In this document: positions 38,164 to 50,300 of the stretch, piece after piece
How positions within the stretch are numbered: the first letter of the stretch is position 1
Layout: the number at the start of each line of letters is the position of its first letter
Source of the DNA: Anabas testudineus
Lineage: Eukaryota; Chordata; Actinopteri; Anabantiformes; Anabantidae
Reading direction: 5' to 3'
Assembly: GCF_900324465.2 (NCBI RefSeq)
Contig: NC_046625.1
Coordinates: 14,486,019 to 14,550,018 of the forward strand
Length of the DNA stretch: 64,000 nucleotides
Position numbers and translations under genes: made by a program
The notes under the pieces: generated by a model
What the model saw: the letters and a program-made list of their open reading frames with translations, nothing else
Databases searched by the model: none
Told to the model about the DNA's origin: nothing

Positions 38164-39496
38164 TATACACTGCTCTACAATTTGAAGGAACATTTTTTAA
38201 TCAGAGTTTAGCATCATGTCAGTTAAGCTAATGGGATATTAATGTGGTCATTTAAATAGCAGAGGAGGCTGTTAATCAGTTTCAGCTGCTTTGGCGGTAA
38301 TGAAATTAACAACAGGTGAACTAGAGGTGCAACAATGAGACGACCCGCAAAACAGGAATGGTTTTACAGGTGGAGGCCACTAACTATTTTTTCACCTAAT
38401 CTTTATTGTTGTTTTTGTTCCACTAGTTTTGCATTTGGTTAGGATCAGTGTCTCTACTGGTAGCATGAGTTGATACCTGGACTATACAGAGGTTGAACAG
38501 ACAGTCCAACTCCTCCAGGATGTCACATCAGTATGTGCCTTTGTCAGAAGGTTTGCTGTGTCTCCCTGCAAAGTCTCTGCACAGAGAAGATTCCAGGAGA
38601 CAAGCAGTTACTTTAGGAGAGCTGGACAGGGTTAGAAGGGCCTAAGAAGGTCTTTAACCCATCAACAAGACCAGTATCTGCTCCTTTGTCCAAGAAGGAA
38701 CATGATGAGTACCGTCATAGTGTCTACAAAATGAATGAACGTCTCAAACAAACAAAAACAGACTTCATGAGGGTGGCCTGAAGGCCAGACGTCCTCTTGT
38801 GGGTCCTGTGCACACTGCCCAGAGTTTGATTGGCATTTGCCGTAGAACACTAGAATTGGCAGGTCTGCCACAGGGCCCCTATGCTTATCACAGATGAGAG
38901 CAGATTCACCCTGAACCTGAGACAGACATGAAAGGTCTGGAGAAGCCGTGGAGAACGTTATGCTGCCTGTTACATCGTTTAACATGACCGGTTTGGTGGT
39001 GGGTCAGTGATGGTCTGGGGTCTCATATCCATGGTGGGATGCACAGACCTCTACATGCTATACAACAGCATCCTTAAATCCACTGTCAGACCCTACACCG
39101 GTACAGTGGGTCCTGCGTTGCTCCTGATGAAAACATTACCGGCCTCATGTGCTGAGAGTATGGTGGCAGTTCTTGGAGGAAGAAGGAATTTATACCAAGC
39201 CAAAGCCAATAGACCAGATTGCACCTCAGACTGTCAGGGAGCTCAGTGATGCATTAAAGCAGATCGGGGAGGAGAAACCCCTGGGCATCAACCGTCATCC
39301 CATTCTAAGCATGTCCCAACACTGTCAGGTATGCATACAACCACGTGAGAGCCATACAAATATACACTTATACATACTTTCATTCCTAACACACCTAACT
39401 CAGTGTATATTAGTATAAATATCCAGCATGATGTTTTTCCCAATTGAAATCTGATGTCTTTTCAAAGTGTTCCTCAAATTTTTTTTGTAGTGTATA
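38164..39496 (+). mobile_element. degenerate Tc1/mariner-type DNA transposon
   Basis: About 1.33 kb. Inverted ends start TATACACTGCTC (left) and TATACACTACAA (right, reverse-complemented), with AATTTGAAGGAACA and AATTTGAGGAACAC a few bases inside, flanked by TA. The plus strand carries a decayed transposase with Tc1 words such as FHDRFGGGSVMVWG-like, EEEGI and TVRELSDAL. A large part of the coding region is frameshifted or missing. The matching site in the second half of the duplication (46.07-46.10 kb) is empty, which fixes the ends and shows insertion after the duplication. Confidence 0.85.
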
Positions 39497-39499
39497 TTC

Positions 39500-40821
39500 A
39501 GCAAGGTAAACACCACTGGGTGGCTTGTCTTTGTCAGGCTGGGTTGTTTTTTTTTTGTTAGTGCTATCCAATACAATAATGTTTTTCTACTGTGTAGCAC
39601 AAATCACCAGTGCTCTTTCTGTGGAACCTTCTTAATTTCTACTTCTGACTGTCAAATTATGCTGCTTATATTTCATCGCATTAATAAAAAACATATCTGC
39701 TCAAAAATTTGTCATAAATCTTTGGCCCCCTCAGAAAAGGCTTTAAATGTGTATTAAAGTCTTCTAAAGTCTCCAGAAACGTTTTCACATGCTGTGCTTT
39801 TATTTTAAGTTCATCTCAAACAATTAACAACCTAATAGGTTTACAAAACTGAAAACACTTGAGCTTGAGTGTAACCTACAACATGCTGAACTGTATTAAC
39901 AACAGTGTTTTCTGCTAAGCACATTTATGTGGTGATGATATCTAAAAGTCTCCATGGCAAAGACAACACAGCACAATAATAAATAAAAAGAGAAAACTCC
40001 ATGGACAAACCCTGCTGTTGCAATCCTCTGCAACACAGGCCTCTTCTGATGATGCTATAAAAACGCAATGTTTGGCAGCAGCAGTGGACTCATTCAGTTC
40101 AGTGGTTTGGTGAGAAAAATGAAAAACTCAGCATTTGACCAGCACACAGGTTAGTTCCTGTACAAAGATCCATGAACGGTAAAAAAGCACATACACAAAA
40201 ACAACAGCAAAATGGAAAGATGACAAATATAAAAATATTAGAGCCCTTTAGAGCGATAAAAACAAAACCTAGTATAAAAGTATGTAATGAATTGTTTCAA
40301 AAGAAATGAGTCTTATGTCACAGATAAATGTTAGGTAGGTTTAAAATGGGTCATTACACAGATGTTAGGGAATACATATCTCTGGTGAAGCAAGTGAAAC
40401 ACAAAACAATCTTCTCCCCAGTTCCCTCCCACTGGCTCCAGCCTTGTTCCCAGATTTGAAGAACGCTCCCTTTGGTTTGAAGTGTAGGTAAATCTCGTTG
40501 TCCACTGGGGGCTGGCTAAAAGGTCTGTCGGGACTAGTGAGTGCAGTCTGTCAGCACCAGTGTTTTTAGAAATCTGTGGTCTCTGGAAGTCTCTGTGTCC
40601 ATTGACGGAGCTGTTTGCATCCAACTGTGTCTAAATGAATTCTGTTCGGCCCAACCCTTTGGTTTTATCTTTATAAAATTTGCTGAACTTAACTCAACGT
40701 GATTGAACCATCTGTACCATTCAGTCGACGTACGCAATGCTACTGAAAATGCTTATATATATGTATATATGTATGTACATCTATCCTTTGCTTTTTCATG
40801 GTGAATATGTTAAACTCATCA
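39500..40821 (-). other. cdcp1 copy A 3' region with remnant of lost tail
   Basis: Downstream of the copy A stop. Bases about 40400-40620 still encode, out of frame, words matching copy B's tail (QISKNTGAD, GTRLEPVGGN). Bases 39935-40160 and 39500-39670 are near copies of 46790-47010 and 46095-46265 downstream of copy B, showing that the duplication includes these flanks. Confidence 0.7.
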
Positions 40822-43400
40822 CTAACACGCAACTTTTTCCAGTAGGTGTGAATAGACCAGTGTATCATCAATTTTGGTGTACACATGGTACTCATCTGCA
40901 TTTGTCGTAGAAAGGTCGCTGTGTCCTGGCAGGACGTAGGTGCTATAATTAGCATGGTTTGCAGGTGTCTGATGATTACGATTTTTCTTCTTCCTGTTCG
41001 GCGGGAGAGACGCGAGAATGAGAGTTTGAGGGTAATATAAAGCATCTAGTCATCAAGTTAATACTGCAGAGGTATAAGATTATTAGAGACTGAGGTGGAA
41101 TTAAGTACTGTAAGAAGTAGTGAAGACAATACAAAGTTGCACCTCCTTGTTTCTGAGATTAAAAAGTATAGAAAATAATCTTCATAAAACATAAAATGTA
41201 AAGCAGAAGCACTCACCGTATCACCACACAGGCCACTAACAGCCCAATGACCACAATTGCCAAGAAAGAGGTCACCACAGTCAGGTTGATAATCAACATG
41301 CCTAAATGAGAAACAACAGATACACTTCTTTATTAATATATCTGTCACACATAAACTGAACTGTGCAGTCTCATTAAGTTTACTAACTTGGTTGTCTGCT
41401 GTTTGGTGCTGAGTTTTTTGGGGAATCTTTCATGACCTGGACCTCTGCTTCTTCTGTAAATTATTTTAAGAGATTTGAGAGTGAATCAAGACCTTAAAGA
41501 TGCAGAACAATACAATAAAATAAAATAGTCAATAAATAAATCTCTGTGGTCTCGATGCTGCATATGTCATTTGATCCTGTGTAAATGTAAAATATTAATT
41601 ACATAATTTACATTTCAGCTAAACCAATTTCACTCTAATTACATGTAATGTTCATTGTCTGTTGCTTAAATTACTCAGATATGTTAAATAAACAAACTAG
41701 TTTAGTGCCAAATGCACAGCTGGAAACAAAATAAAATGCAGATTATGTACAAACCTGGCCATATGGTTGAAGTAGACACTTTAAAGTTTAAGGAAAGTCC
41801 TTTTTCACTCATCCTACAGTTCCTCAACTTCAGAGAGACGTTTCCCGAAATCTCATATGGTTGGTGGTCTGTTAAACTCAGAATTTCAGTCTTTTCACCT
41901 TGGTACACAACTTCTGCTTTCTTTCTCTGACATTGTGGCTCTGTGAGCTTTAGGAATTGAACTGAGATCTTGTGTTTGTCTGAGACCTGAAAGTGCCACT
42001 CCATCTCATCATCATCAGGAAAACTGTCTGGGTAGTTTGGAGAGAGAAGCTCGGAGGACGAGATCCCCTTTGGGAATGTCAGGGTAATTTTAGCAAAGTC
42101 TAGGAGAGAAAAAAGTAAAAGCAACTGTCAAATAAATAACTTTCCCTCCCATTTAAATAATAACTTAATAATCAAGCTCCGTCATATCTTTAAGACCTCA
42201 TAGTTCCATATTTTCCCAGCAAGACACTTTGTTCTCAGAGTGCAGGTCTACTTGTTGTTCCTAGAGTTTCCAAATGTAGAATAAGAGGCAGAGCCTTTAG
42301 CTATCAAGCCCCTCTCTGTGGAACCAGCTCCCAGTTTAGGCTCGGGAGGCAGACACCCTCTCTACAGATTGCTGGCCACCCTGAGTCTGGTTCTGCTGGA
42401 CGTTTCTTCCTCTAAAGAGAGTTTTTCCTCTCCACTGTCGCCTACTACTGCTGAAGTGGGATTGTTGGGTTTTCTATAGAATTCTTTATACAGTTAAATT
42501 TTGTAAGGTCTTAAACCATCAACACTGTACCTTCAGATGACATCTGTAGTGATTTGACTCTATACAAAAAAGTTTAATCTAATTTAATTGAATAAAGATT
42601 TTAAGTAACTCACACTTGATGTATCTCCGACAGACACGTCAAACTGACCATTTTGCAGCTTCTGTCCTGCTGGGACTTCCAGAGAAAAGCTGCCATGATT
42701 CAATATCTGAGCATTACTGATAAGTCCCCCTCTGCAGAATTTCCCTATGGTCACGCTCCCTGTCGTATGCGGGACCTGCAGGGTGTAGGTGTGACTGTCT
42801 GGACATATCTCAGATGGATGGATCTGTCTCAGACCTGTTTTGGTGAAATCTATTTTCACTGATGTCAGCGCTGAGGCCTTCAGGTTCCAGGTGAATGTGC
42901 GTTTAAAATCCAGTAAAGGGAGATAGCTGGAGTCAGTCTGGATGATGTGGCCATTACACCACGTTGTGGTGCAATCTGACAAGAGAAAGTGAGTTTTACA
43001 CTCATACTGTGTAAGACAATTGGATTGTTTTATAAGATTATTAATATAATTATAACAGTATCATTAATTTCACTCAAAGTGACTCAAAGGAACTCTTACC
43101 TATGTTTTGCACAATTTCCACTTTGAACACATCTTGAGGTCTGGAGCAGTCGAACAGTAATGAGACAGACGTGGTGTCTTTTAGCAGTAGAGATTGACCA
43201 CATTGCCTTGAGCCTACTGGTCCTGTGCACACTCTGCATCCTCTGACTTGGGTATTGCTGATGTGGATGGTGGAGGCTTTATTAAGGGTGATGGTCAGTT
43301 TCTGGGCCCCTGAAAAAACAAAAGGAACACAGAGCTTCAGAAAAAGTAAATAAAACACCAGATGTTGTTTTATTCAAACAGCCATGTCTACACACACACA

Positions 43401-43445
<45 letters not shown>

Positions 43446-43638
43446 GAGGTTGAGGTCAGGAAGTTGAGTCATAGACTTTGAATTCAATTCAATTCAATTT
43501 TATTTGTATAGCGCTTTTTACATGAACAAGTTTTTCAACAAGTGGTGCAACTGAAAATCAAAATGTGAAACTTAGCTTGGCTTTACTCTCTCCATGACTT
43601 TTATGACTAACTGAACCTGATCTGAGCAAACAGGTTTT

Positions 43639-43729
<91 letters not shown>

Positions 43730-44616
43730 CAAAACCTAATGTGCATCTTGAAACTCATATAGTTTCTGGGAAGTAACTAAATTCATTATGTAAACAAGTA
43801 CAGTACAGGACTTGAGCCAATGTACTTAAGGAGTTGAATTCACAAACTTTGCAGTACTATATAATGTAATTAGAAATGAGCCCCATCTTTAACAGCTGGA
43901 ACCTAAAAATAATAGACATGTTGTTGCATCAATACTCAGTAATATAATAAACCTTAATCTGCATACTTATTCCTAATGCTTTTTATTCACATCACCTAAG
44001 TAATACATAAAATTAACAGAATTCTCCTTTAAACTGTGTATTTCTAGACACTTTTAGAGCCTTAACAACACAGGATTTAGTACATAAGCTTATTGGGGAG
44101 AGGAATTTATTTCTTATTTTATTATATTAAAATATCAGATTTAATTGTATAGAAAAATACATCATGGTTTTTAGATGTTTTCCACTTTTTATTTATTTAT
44201 CAATCTACAATTATGAAAAAAGGTGTTGTGTTAAGCCAATAACCAAACTGTAAAACAGTATATAGATCAGTATATTAAATCAACGTTTGGCATTTCCTAC
44301 ACAATAGTAGCCTACATTACTTGTTTCAACAGTCACATGTAACAAGATCTTGTCACACTCCCTGTGTTCAAACATCGATGACCACTGACAGGATTATTAC
44401 TCTTTAAACTGTAATAAATAACTACAGTTGTCCTGCCCACACTTTTTCCATCATTTGAGATATAATCAGCCGCCATTCAAACTGCACATCCACCTGCTCA
44501 CCTTTCACAAATGTAGTTTAGTCTGTCTTAAGGTTATAAAACTTGAATTTACCTGATACAGTGAAGACGAGGAATAACAGAGTCTGCAGAGAGACTCTGG
44601 CTGTTGAAATTGACAT
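40822..44616 (-). CDS. cdcp1: short CUB domain-containing protein 1 paralogue (cdcp1 copy A)
   Basis: Seven exons (44616-44553, 43309-43100, 42975-42616, 42099-41755, 41453-41388, 41301-41217, 40993-40822) give 433 aa. Layout: signal peptide 1-21; first CUB-like region about 22-211 (DCTTTWCNGHI, LRQIHPSEICPD); second CUB-like region 212-326 (ELLSPNYPDSFPDD); a 22-residue stalk; membrane segment about 350-375; tail 377-433 with EYHVYTKIDDTLVYSHLL. CDCP1 is a Src-phosphorylated adhesion/signalling receptor. Compared with copy B and human, this copy lacks the third CUB-like region and the tail after residue 433, where an early stop is followed by a recognisable remnant at about 40400-40620. Exon 3 has lost one base and stays in frame only if the donor at 42616/42615 is used, not the stronger-looking one at 42614/42613. 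I think it is expressed but cannot exclude a decaying gene. Confidence 0.75.
42185..42600 (+). mobile_element. LINE 3' tail, L2/Maui-like, in cdcp1 copy A intron 3
   Basis: Contains the typical teleost tail words TGTGGAACCAGCTCCCAGTT, CGGGAGGCAGACACC, AGAGAGTTTTTCCTCTCCAC and a terminal TTGAATAAAG. It is orientated opposite to cdcp1. The equivalent intron in copy B (50723-50627) is 97 bases and lacks it. Confidence 0.7.
43398..43441 (+). repeat. (CA)n microsatellite, cdcp1 copy A intron 1
   Basis: CA repeat preceded by GTCTACACAC; the same position in copy B intron 1 (51600-51642) carries a CA repeat with the same left flank, so it predates the duplication. Confidence 0.95.
43475..43560 (-). 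mobile_element. short L2-type LINE tail
   Basis: (AATTC)n followed by TTTTATTTGTATAGCGCTTT is the reverse complement of the AGCGCTATA..AATAAAATTGAATTG end common to teleost L2/Maui-like LINEs. Only the tip is present. Confidence 0.5.
43638..43728 (+). repeat. (CA)n microsatellite
   Basis: About 44 CA units in cdcp1 copy A intron 1, with no counterpart in copy B at this spot. Confidence 0.97.
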
Positions 44617-45119
44617 GTTGTCCTTTTATGCAGTGCTGTAATTTTGCCCCTGGATAAAATCAGTTGAGGACTTCTTATTGTCTCCTGTCCACAGCTCAGA
44701 TCTTTATGTGAATTTCACTTTTGTTTCAACTTGATATTGCAGCAACGTCTCCCTGTACCTGCATGCGTTAACTTCAGGTATGAAGGCGTGGGCATTTTAT
44801 TTGGTTCCTATAGCTTGATAATGCCTTAGGGTGCATTCCTCAACAGTAGGGCATATAAATCTTTTTGGTTTTGTTTTCCCTGTCATACTGACAAGAATCA
44901 AAACAAAGATTTTGTTATCTTAAATCTTGTCTTTTCACCACTTGACATGAAACAATCTGAAGCTGAAGTGAATGGCACCAGAAAAAAACCAACGTACTTA
45001 ATAACATGTGTCCCTCTGCTTCTCACCAATTTAACTAAAGGCAGGTTGTATGTACTGTATATAGTAAAATAACAACTAAGGCTACATTTGACTGATGAAT
45101 TTTGTATCACATGCTATTT

Positions 45120-45445
45120 GAGATACAGTTAGTCTGAAGTAAACTGGTCTCGACTATAGAGAACAGGTCATATTTTCATTTAAACCTTCAGAACATAAAT
45201 ACAAATTAGCATGCATATTGAACTTGACATTAGAAATCTATAAATACTAAAACCCTCTGTGCCAATCAGAAATAACATCTATTTTTATGAATGTCCTGAG
45301 AAAGAATTATTACATTTACTTTGTTATATATGTGACGGCACACTTAAAGTTGAGTTTTCAGTCCTACAGGTGGGATGAGGCAAAAATTATGTAGAAAGAT
45401 TAAAAACTATACAAACACTGTTAAAGGAGAAAGGTTTGAACAGTA
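45120..45445 (-). repeat. duplicated piece of tmem158 3' UTR at the tandem-duplication junction
   Basis: Closely matches 53590-53960, including GATTAAAAACTATACAAACAC and AAAACCCTCTGTG-like words. Similarity stops at about 45445 (53960 in the other copy), where clec3b-like sequence begins. It is the far end of the first duplication unit. Confidence 0.8.
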
Positions 45446-45449
45446 TCCT

Positions 45450-46085
45450 TGCGCCCTGAAAGCTACATGGGTTTGGTTGATGTTTGCCTCCTCCTGCTGG
45501 CTCACTCCACACCCAGCAGACCCACTCGAAAAGAAGACAGATAATGTCATTTGTTTAAAGTCACACCGGCTGTTTTAGTAATGCTGAATGCATTTTACAT
45601 CTGTATAAATCATAGACAGTCTATGGACATGAGTTAATCACTGTTGGGTTAAAAACAGTTTATTCAGACCAGCCATACAACACAGTGCAGCGTCTAACCG
45701 ATTCCCCAAACACTCTTCACTCTCTGATATTGGAAAAGTCTCTAACACCACCTAGCAGTTGTCACATGAAATATCCCACAACAGAATCTGTAAACAGCAT
45801 CAACTAAAGAAAGAAATGTGTGACGACTTACTGCAGGGCTGCAGCTTTACATTGCCATTATGTGCTATTGCAAATAAAATAGCTTCACAAAATACCACAA
45901 GCTCTTACTTGTTTTACAAGATAATGTGATGCACATTTCAAAAACTTCTACATTATATAGAATAGTTAAGATTGAGAGGCAGGTTGCATCACACTCATTT
46001 AAAATCTTGTTGTACACCCAGATATGGTAGCTGATATATTTTACATACATTCAATAATCCTGTGCTTTCAAACACAAATATTAAC
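45450..46085 (+). pseudogene. clec3b relic (exon 1, intron 2 and 3' UTR fragments)
   Basis: Bases 45465-45560 match clec3b exon 1 and its donor region: GGTTTGGTTGATGTTTGCCT against TGTTTGGTTGATGTTTTGTC, then CTCCTGCTGGCTCA and TAATGTCATT. Bases 45925-45985 match clec3b intron 2 (AGTTAAGATTGAGAGGCA against AGTTAAGATGGAGAGGCA). Bases 46030-46080 match the 3' UTR end (ACATACATTCAATAATCCTG against ATATACATTCAATAAACTTG; CTTTCAAACACAAA against TTTTCAAACACAAA). Exon 3, the lectin domain, is gone, the start codon and frame are not kept, and the poly(A) hexamer is changed from AATAAA to AATAAT. It cannot make tetranectin. Confidence 0.8.
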
Positions 46086-46089
46086 ATGT

Positions 46090-47333
46090 TCATTAAGGTA
46101 AACACCGCTGGATGTTTGGCTTGCCTTTGTTGTGCATTTTAATAGTGCTAATCAGTACAATCCCATTGTCTGCTGTGTAGCATTAATTAACCAGTGCTCT
46201 TTCTGTGGCACTTCCTTTATTTCCATTTCTGACTGTCGAACCCCGCTGCTTATGTTTCATTATGTTAATTAACATCCTCATAAATGTTTAAAAAAATATT
46301 TTGCTCATCAGATGGAAAAGTGTTGGCTTAAATTGCTTATGAATTAACTAACAAAGACAACATAAAACTCTGCATAAATATTTTGACAGGGTAATTAAAG
46401 GTGTAATTTTCTGTCCGTCCTAGAAAATGTACAAACAGATAAATTAGACAAAACGCCTGAACTTCACTGTAACTTATAACGTGGTTTGTTCCATGACCTT
46501 GGTTTTGGTTTTTCTTCTGCTGGACACTGTAGCTCTAGTATATGGGGTCCTAAAACCCCTACAGTAGTAACTAGTTCCTCTCATTCAGCATAATAAACGA
46601 GAAGAAAACTAAGAATACGCTGCAAATGCAAATAAACAGCCAGCAGCAAATCAGACTGGAGATTTTAAAATGTATTTAAAATAACAAAAGCTCTTATTTT
46701 AATTTATCCCTGAACCAAAAATGTCTGAAAAGAAAACTGTATAAACAAGAGAGGTCTGACTTGTCTGTAAGGCACATTTATGGTGTAATAGTATCTAGAC
46801 GTCTCCATGGAAGGACAACACGGCACAATAATAAATAAAAAGAGAAAACTCCATGGACAAACCCTGCTGTTGCAATCCACTGCAACACAGGCCATCACCA
46901 AGTCATCATGTTCTGATGATGCTATAAAAACGCAATGTTTGGCAACAGCAGTGGACTCATTCAGTTCAGTGGTTTGGTGAGAAAAATGAAAAACTCAGCA
47001 TGTGACCCGCACACAGGTTAGTTCCTGTACAAAGACTCATGATCGGTGCAAAAACTATGTACGCAAAAACATCAGCAAAATGGAAAGATGACAAATATTC
47101 AAGCACTATCAGAGCTCTTTAGAGTGGCTGAGACGGGGGATGAGAAAACATAAGACAAGCTAACATGAGGAAGGTTTAAACAGTGTTATTCTGTGTGCCT
47201 GGCTTTGGTACAGAACTACGCTCAATAGGCTTCTTGCTAGGCTGAATTGCAAGTAATCAGGAAGCCAGGGAATGAATATTTCAGAACTCAGGAAGGTCAA
47301 GTAAAAAACAGAAAGCTGAATCCAATCTTCTCC
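46090..47333 (-). other. cdcp1 copy B 3' flank / 3' UTR
   Basis: Non-coding. Bases 46790-47010 are almost the same as 39935-40160 below copy A, and 46095-46265 match 39500-39670. A possible minus-strand AATAAA lies at 46216-46221. Confidence 0.55.
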
Positions 47334-50300
47334 TCAGTTCCCTCCCTCTGGATCCAGCCGCGGCCCCAGATTCACAGAATGTGCCTCCTCACTTTCATTT
47401 GCAGCCTGGTAAATCTCATTGTCCACCAGGGGCCGGCTTCGAGGCCTGTCGGGAAGTGGCGGAGCCTGGAAGGGGCGATAAACGCCGACCTCCATGTCGT
47501 CAGCACCAGTGTCTTTAGAAATCAGTGGTTTTTCTGAGTCTGTGGCAGGTTGGCTTGTGTCAAACTTTCTGTAGATGCTGAATTCTGTGTCCTCTTTCAG
47601 CAGGTGTGTGTAGATGAGCGTTTCATCAATTGTGGCGTACACGGGGGACTCGTTATCTGTACCTGTTTTAGGGAAGCCTCTGTTTCCTGGCAGGACATTG
47701 GTGCCGTTTGGATTGTAGATGGATGTCTGAGGGTTCATCTTTTTCTTCTTCCTGTGTGGCATGAGAGACAGAAAATGAGACCATTTTAAACGGTGGAAAA
47801 TAAATAAAATACCAGGGGGGAAGTTAGGTTATATAAGAAGTAGAGAAATAGAGATTTTGAAAGAGACCTAACTGTAAAGCTCTGCACCTACTTATTTATG
47901 TACTACAACATGCAAAAAAATACACTACACTATGAAATATAAAGTAGATTTACTCACTTTATAACTGCACAGGCCACTCCCACTATGATAGAAACGACCA
48001 AGACAGCTGCCACCACACTTAGGATGATAATCAGCATGGCTAAATGAGAAAACAGAGAATATTTCTGTCAACCTAACTGTAATGAGAATTTAACAACCTC
48101 CATAAAACCCTAAAGAAACATGAACATTACAAGAAAGCAACAACTAGCCATGCAAAATGTCCTCTTACTCTTGTTCTTGGGAACCTGCAGGGTGATCTTG
48201 GTGATAACATTGAAGCGCCCTCTTTCAACCCTGCAGTTGGACATGTTGAGGTAGAAGCTGCTAGAGACATTAAGCTCACTCTCGGCCTCCTCATCCTCCC
48301 TACGGCTGTAATCCAGCGCTGGCTGGCCGATTCGCTGCACGCTGATGTCGGTGTGCTGGTTGCTGCACTTGGGCTGGGTGAGATTGGCGAACATCAGGTG
48401 CGCCTCCATGTTCGGGGGGACTGACACGATCCAGGAGACAGTGGAGTAACCTTTCATTCCCACTGGCCAACCAGGAGTAGCCAAAAGGACAGGGGTGTCT
48501 TTCTTTGCAGCTACAGTGATTATATATCTTTCTGGATATGGACAAGAAGAAATATGAGTAAGAATCTTTTAAAACACATCTGACATTTTGATTTATTACA
48601 CTCAGTTGAAGCTGCTTCTCACCTGGTATTTTCCCTTTGAAACTGGCATTCAGCACATGCTTGTAAGACATCCTCACTGCCTTACTGTCCATGCTGGACA
48701 CAGTGACAGACATGTTGGCGTGGATTTGGATCTTCTCTATGGCTCCCTGAGGGCAGAAGTCTCCTATAGTGCTGCCATTCCCTTCCGTCAGCTTGATTAA
48801 AATGCTGTCATTGCATGGCAGACCAGGTAGGGACTGCCTTAGGGGCCCATTAGGGGAGGCTAGCTCCACGGTGCCTTGCTGAGGAGGACGGAAAGTCCAG
48901 GTTGCACTGGTCAGAGGAGCAGGAAGGCAGCTCGGCAGCACAGGCACCAAGAGAGGGACTGGAGTCTGTGGGCACTCTTTGAGTTCTTTACACACTGAAA
49001 TGAAAGTACAGGTCAATTGAGTCAATCAAGGGTTCAGAAATTACAATTTGTACTAAAACTAAAGTTCTCGCTTGGAGTAACAACTACTGGGTTCAATAAC
49101 TTGTTGTGTTGTGTAAGAAAATCTTTGATAGTACAACAAAACTATAACTGAAGAGTTTTGGATCATTTTAGGCATGCTTTCCAGACCCAAGAAAAACAAA
49201 TGTGGATTTACCTATGACTCTTGTGGCAGTGACCTGTATGTCTTGTGGAGAGCAGTCCTCGAAAGACAGGTCGCTGTTTGACGTGACTGCGATTTTCTCC
49301 TTCATCTCAGAGTTTACTTTCATCTTGCACTCGGAGGCCGGCCTCAACTTGTCAATGTAAAGAGTGAGACCCTCTGCTTCACTCATGTCTACTTTACACA
49401 GCACTAGAGAAAAACAGTACAAAGTGACAGCGTGACAGCATTTATTCTGTGAGTCTTTCTATCCCACACACATAGAGTATGCAAATATGTCCTCATCTCA
49501 GCTGAAATGATCGCTCATCACAACCGTGTTCGCTTGCGACCGAGCACAATGTGATTCCTCAACTGCTGAAGGACACGCTTCCTCGTTGTTGAGTCATACA
49601 TCACAGCAGTGTCATTCATGACTCAACAGTTAGGCAATCTGAGAGCTCCCCTACCCTGATATCTGAAGGGTTAAAGAAAATACTCTGAACATTACAGTTT
49701 GGTTACTCATTTTTACTGGAGTTGTCTTAAAAAAAGGAGGGGAAATCCTTTCACACCCTTGAATTATGAATTTACACCATTGTTGTAACATGAAAATGGA
49801 AGTTTACCTGCCGTAACATGTAGAAGACTACTTCTACACCAAGTTGTGAACAACACAGATGAAGATTAAATTGTAGTCATTAACTAGTAATAGTAATCTT
49901 TGTGAATAACACATTTAGGCAGCAGTACTTGATTTGTAACCACTAGGTGGCGCTTGTAAGCAAAGCTACTTGACTAAAGATGAATAATGGTGGATTTAGT
50001 TTTCACTGGAATCCACTTTTACTCTCTTTAAATTAGCATTAGAAAGAATCTGCATCTATTTTTGCTTCATAATTAAAGTATGGACAAAAACAACAGCCAA
50101 TCAAAACATGTCTCTGGCTCGTGGTCTTATTGCATAAATACATGAGGTATGTTAAAAGAACAAACCGTCTCAGAGGACGAAAACTCAACCTTGAAAAAGT
50201 TTTTAGCATAAGCTGCAAAGAACAAACAACAAAATAAAACCTGAAATATGTACAAACCTGGCAAACTTGTGCTTGACGAGGAGACTTTAAGGTTTACAGA

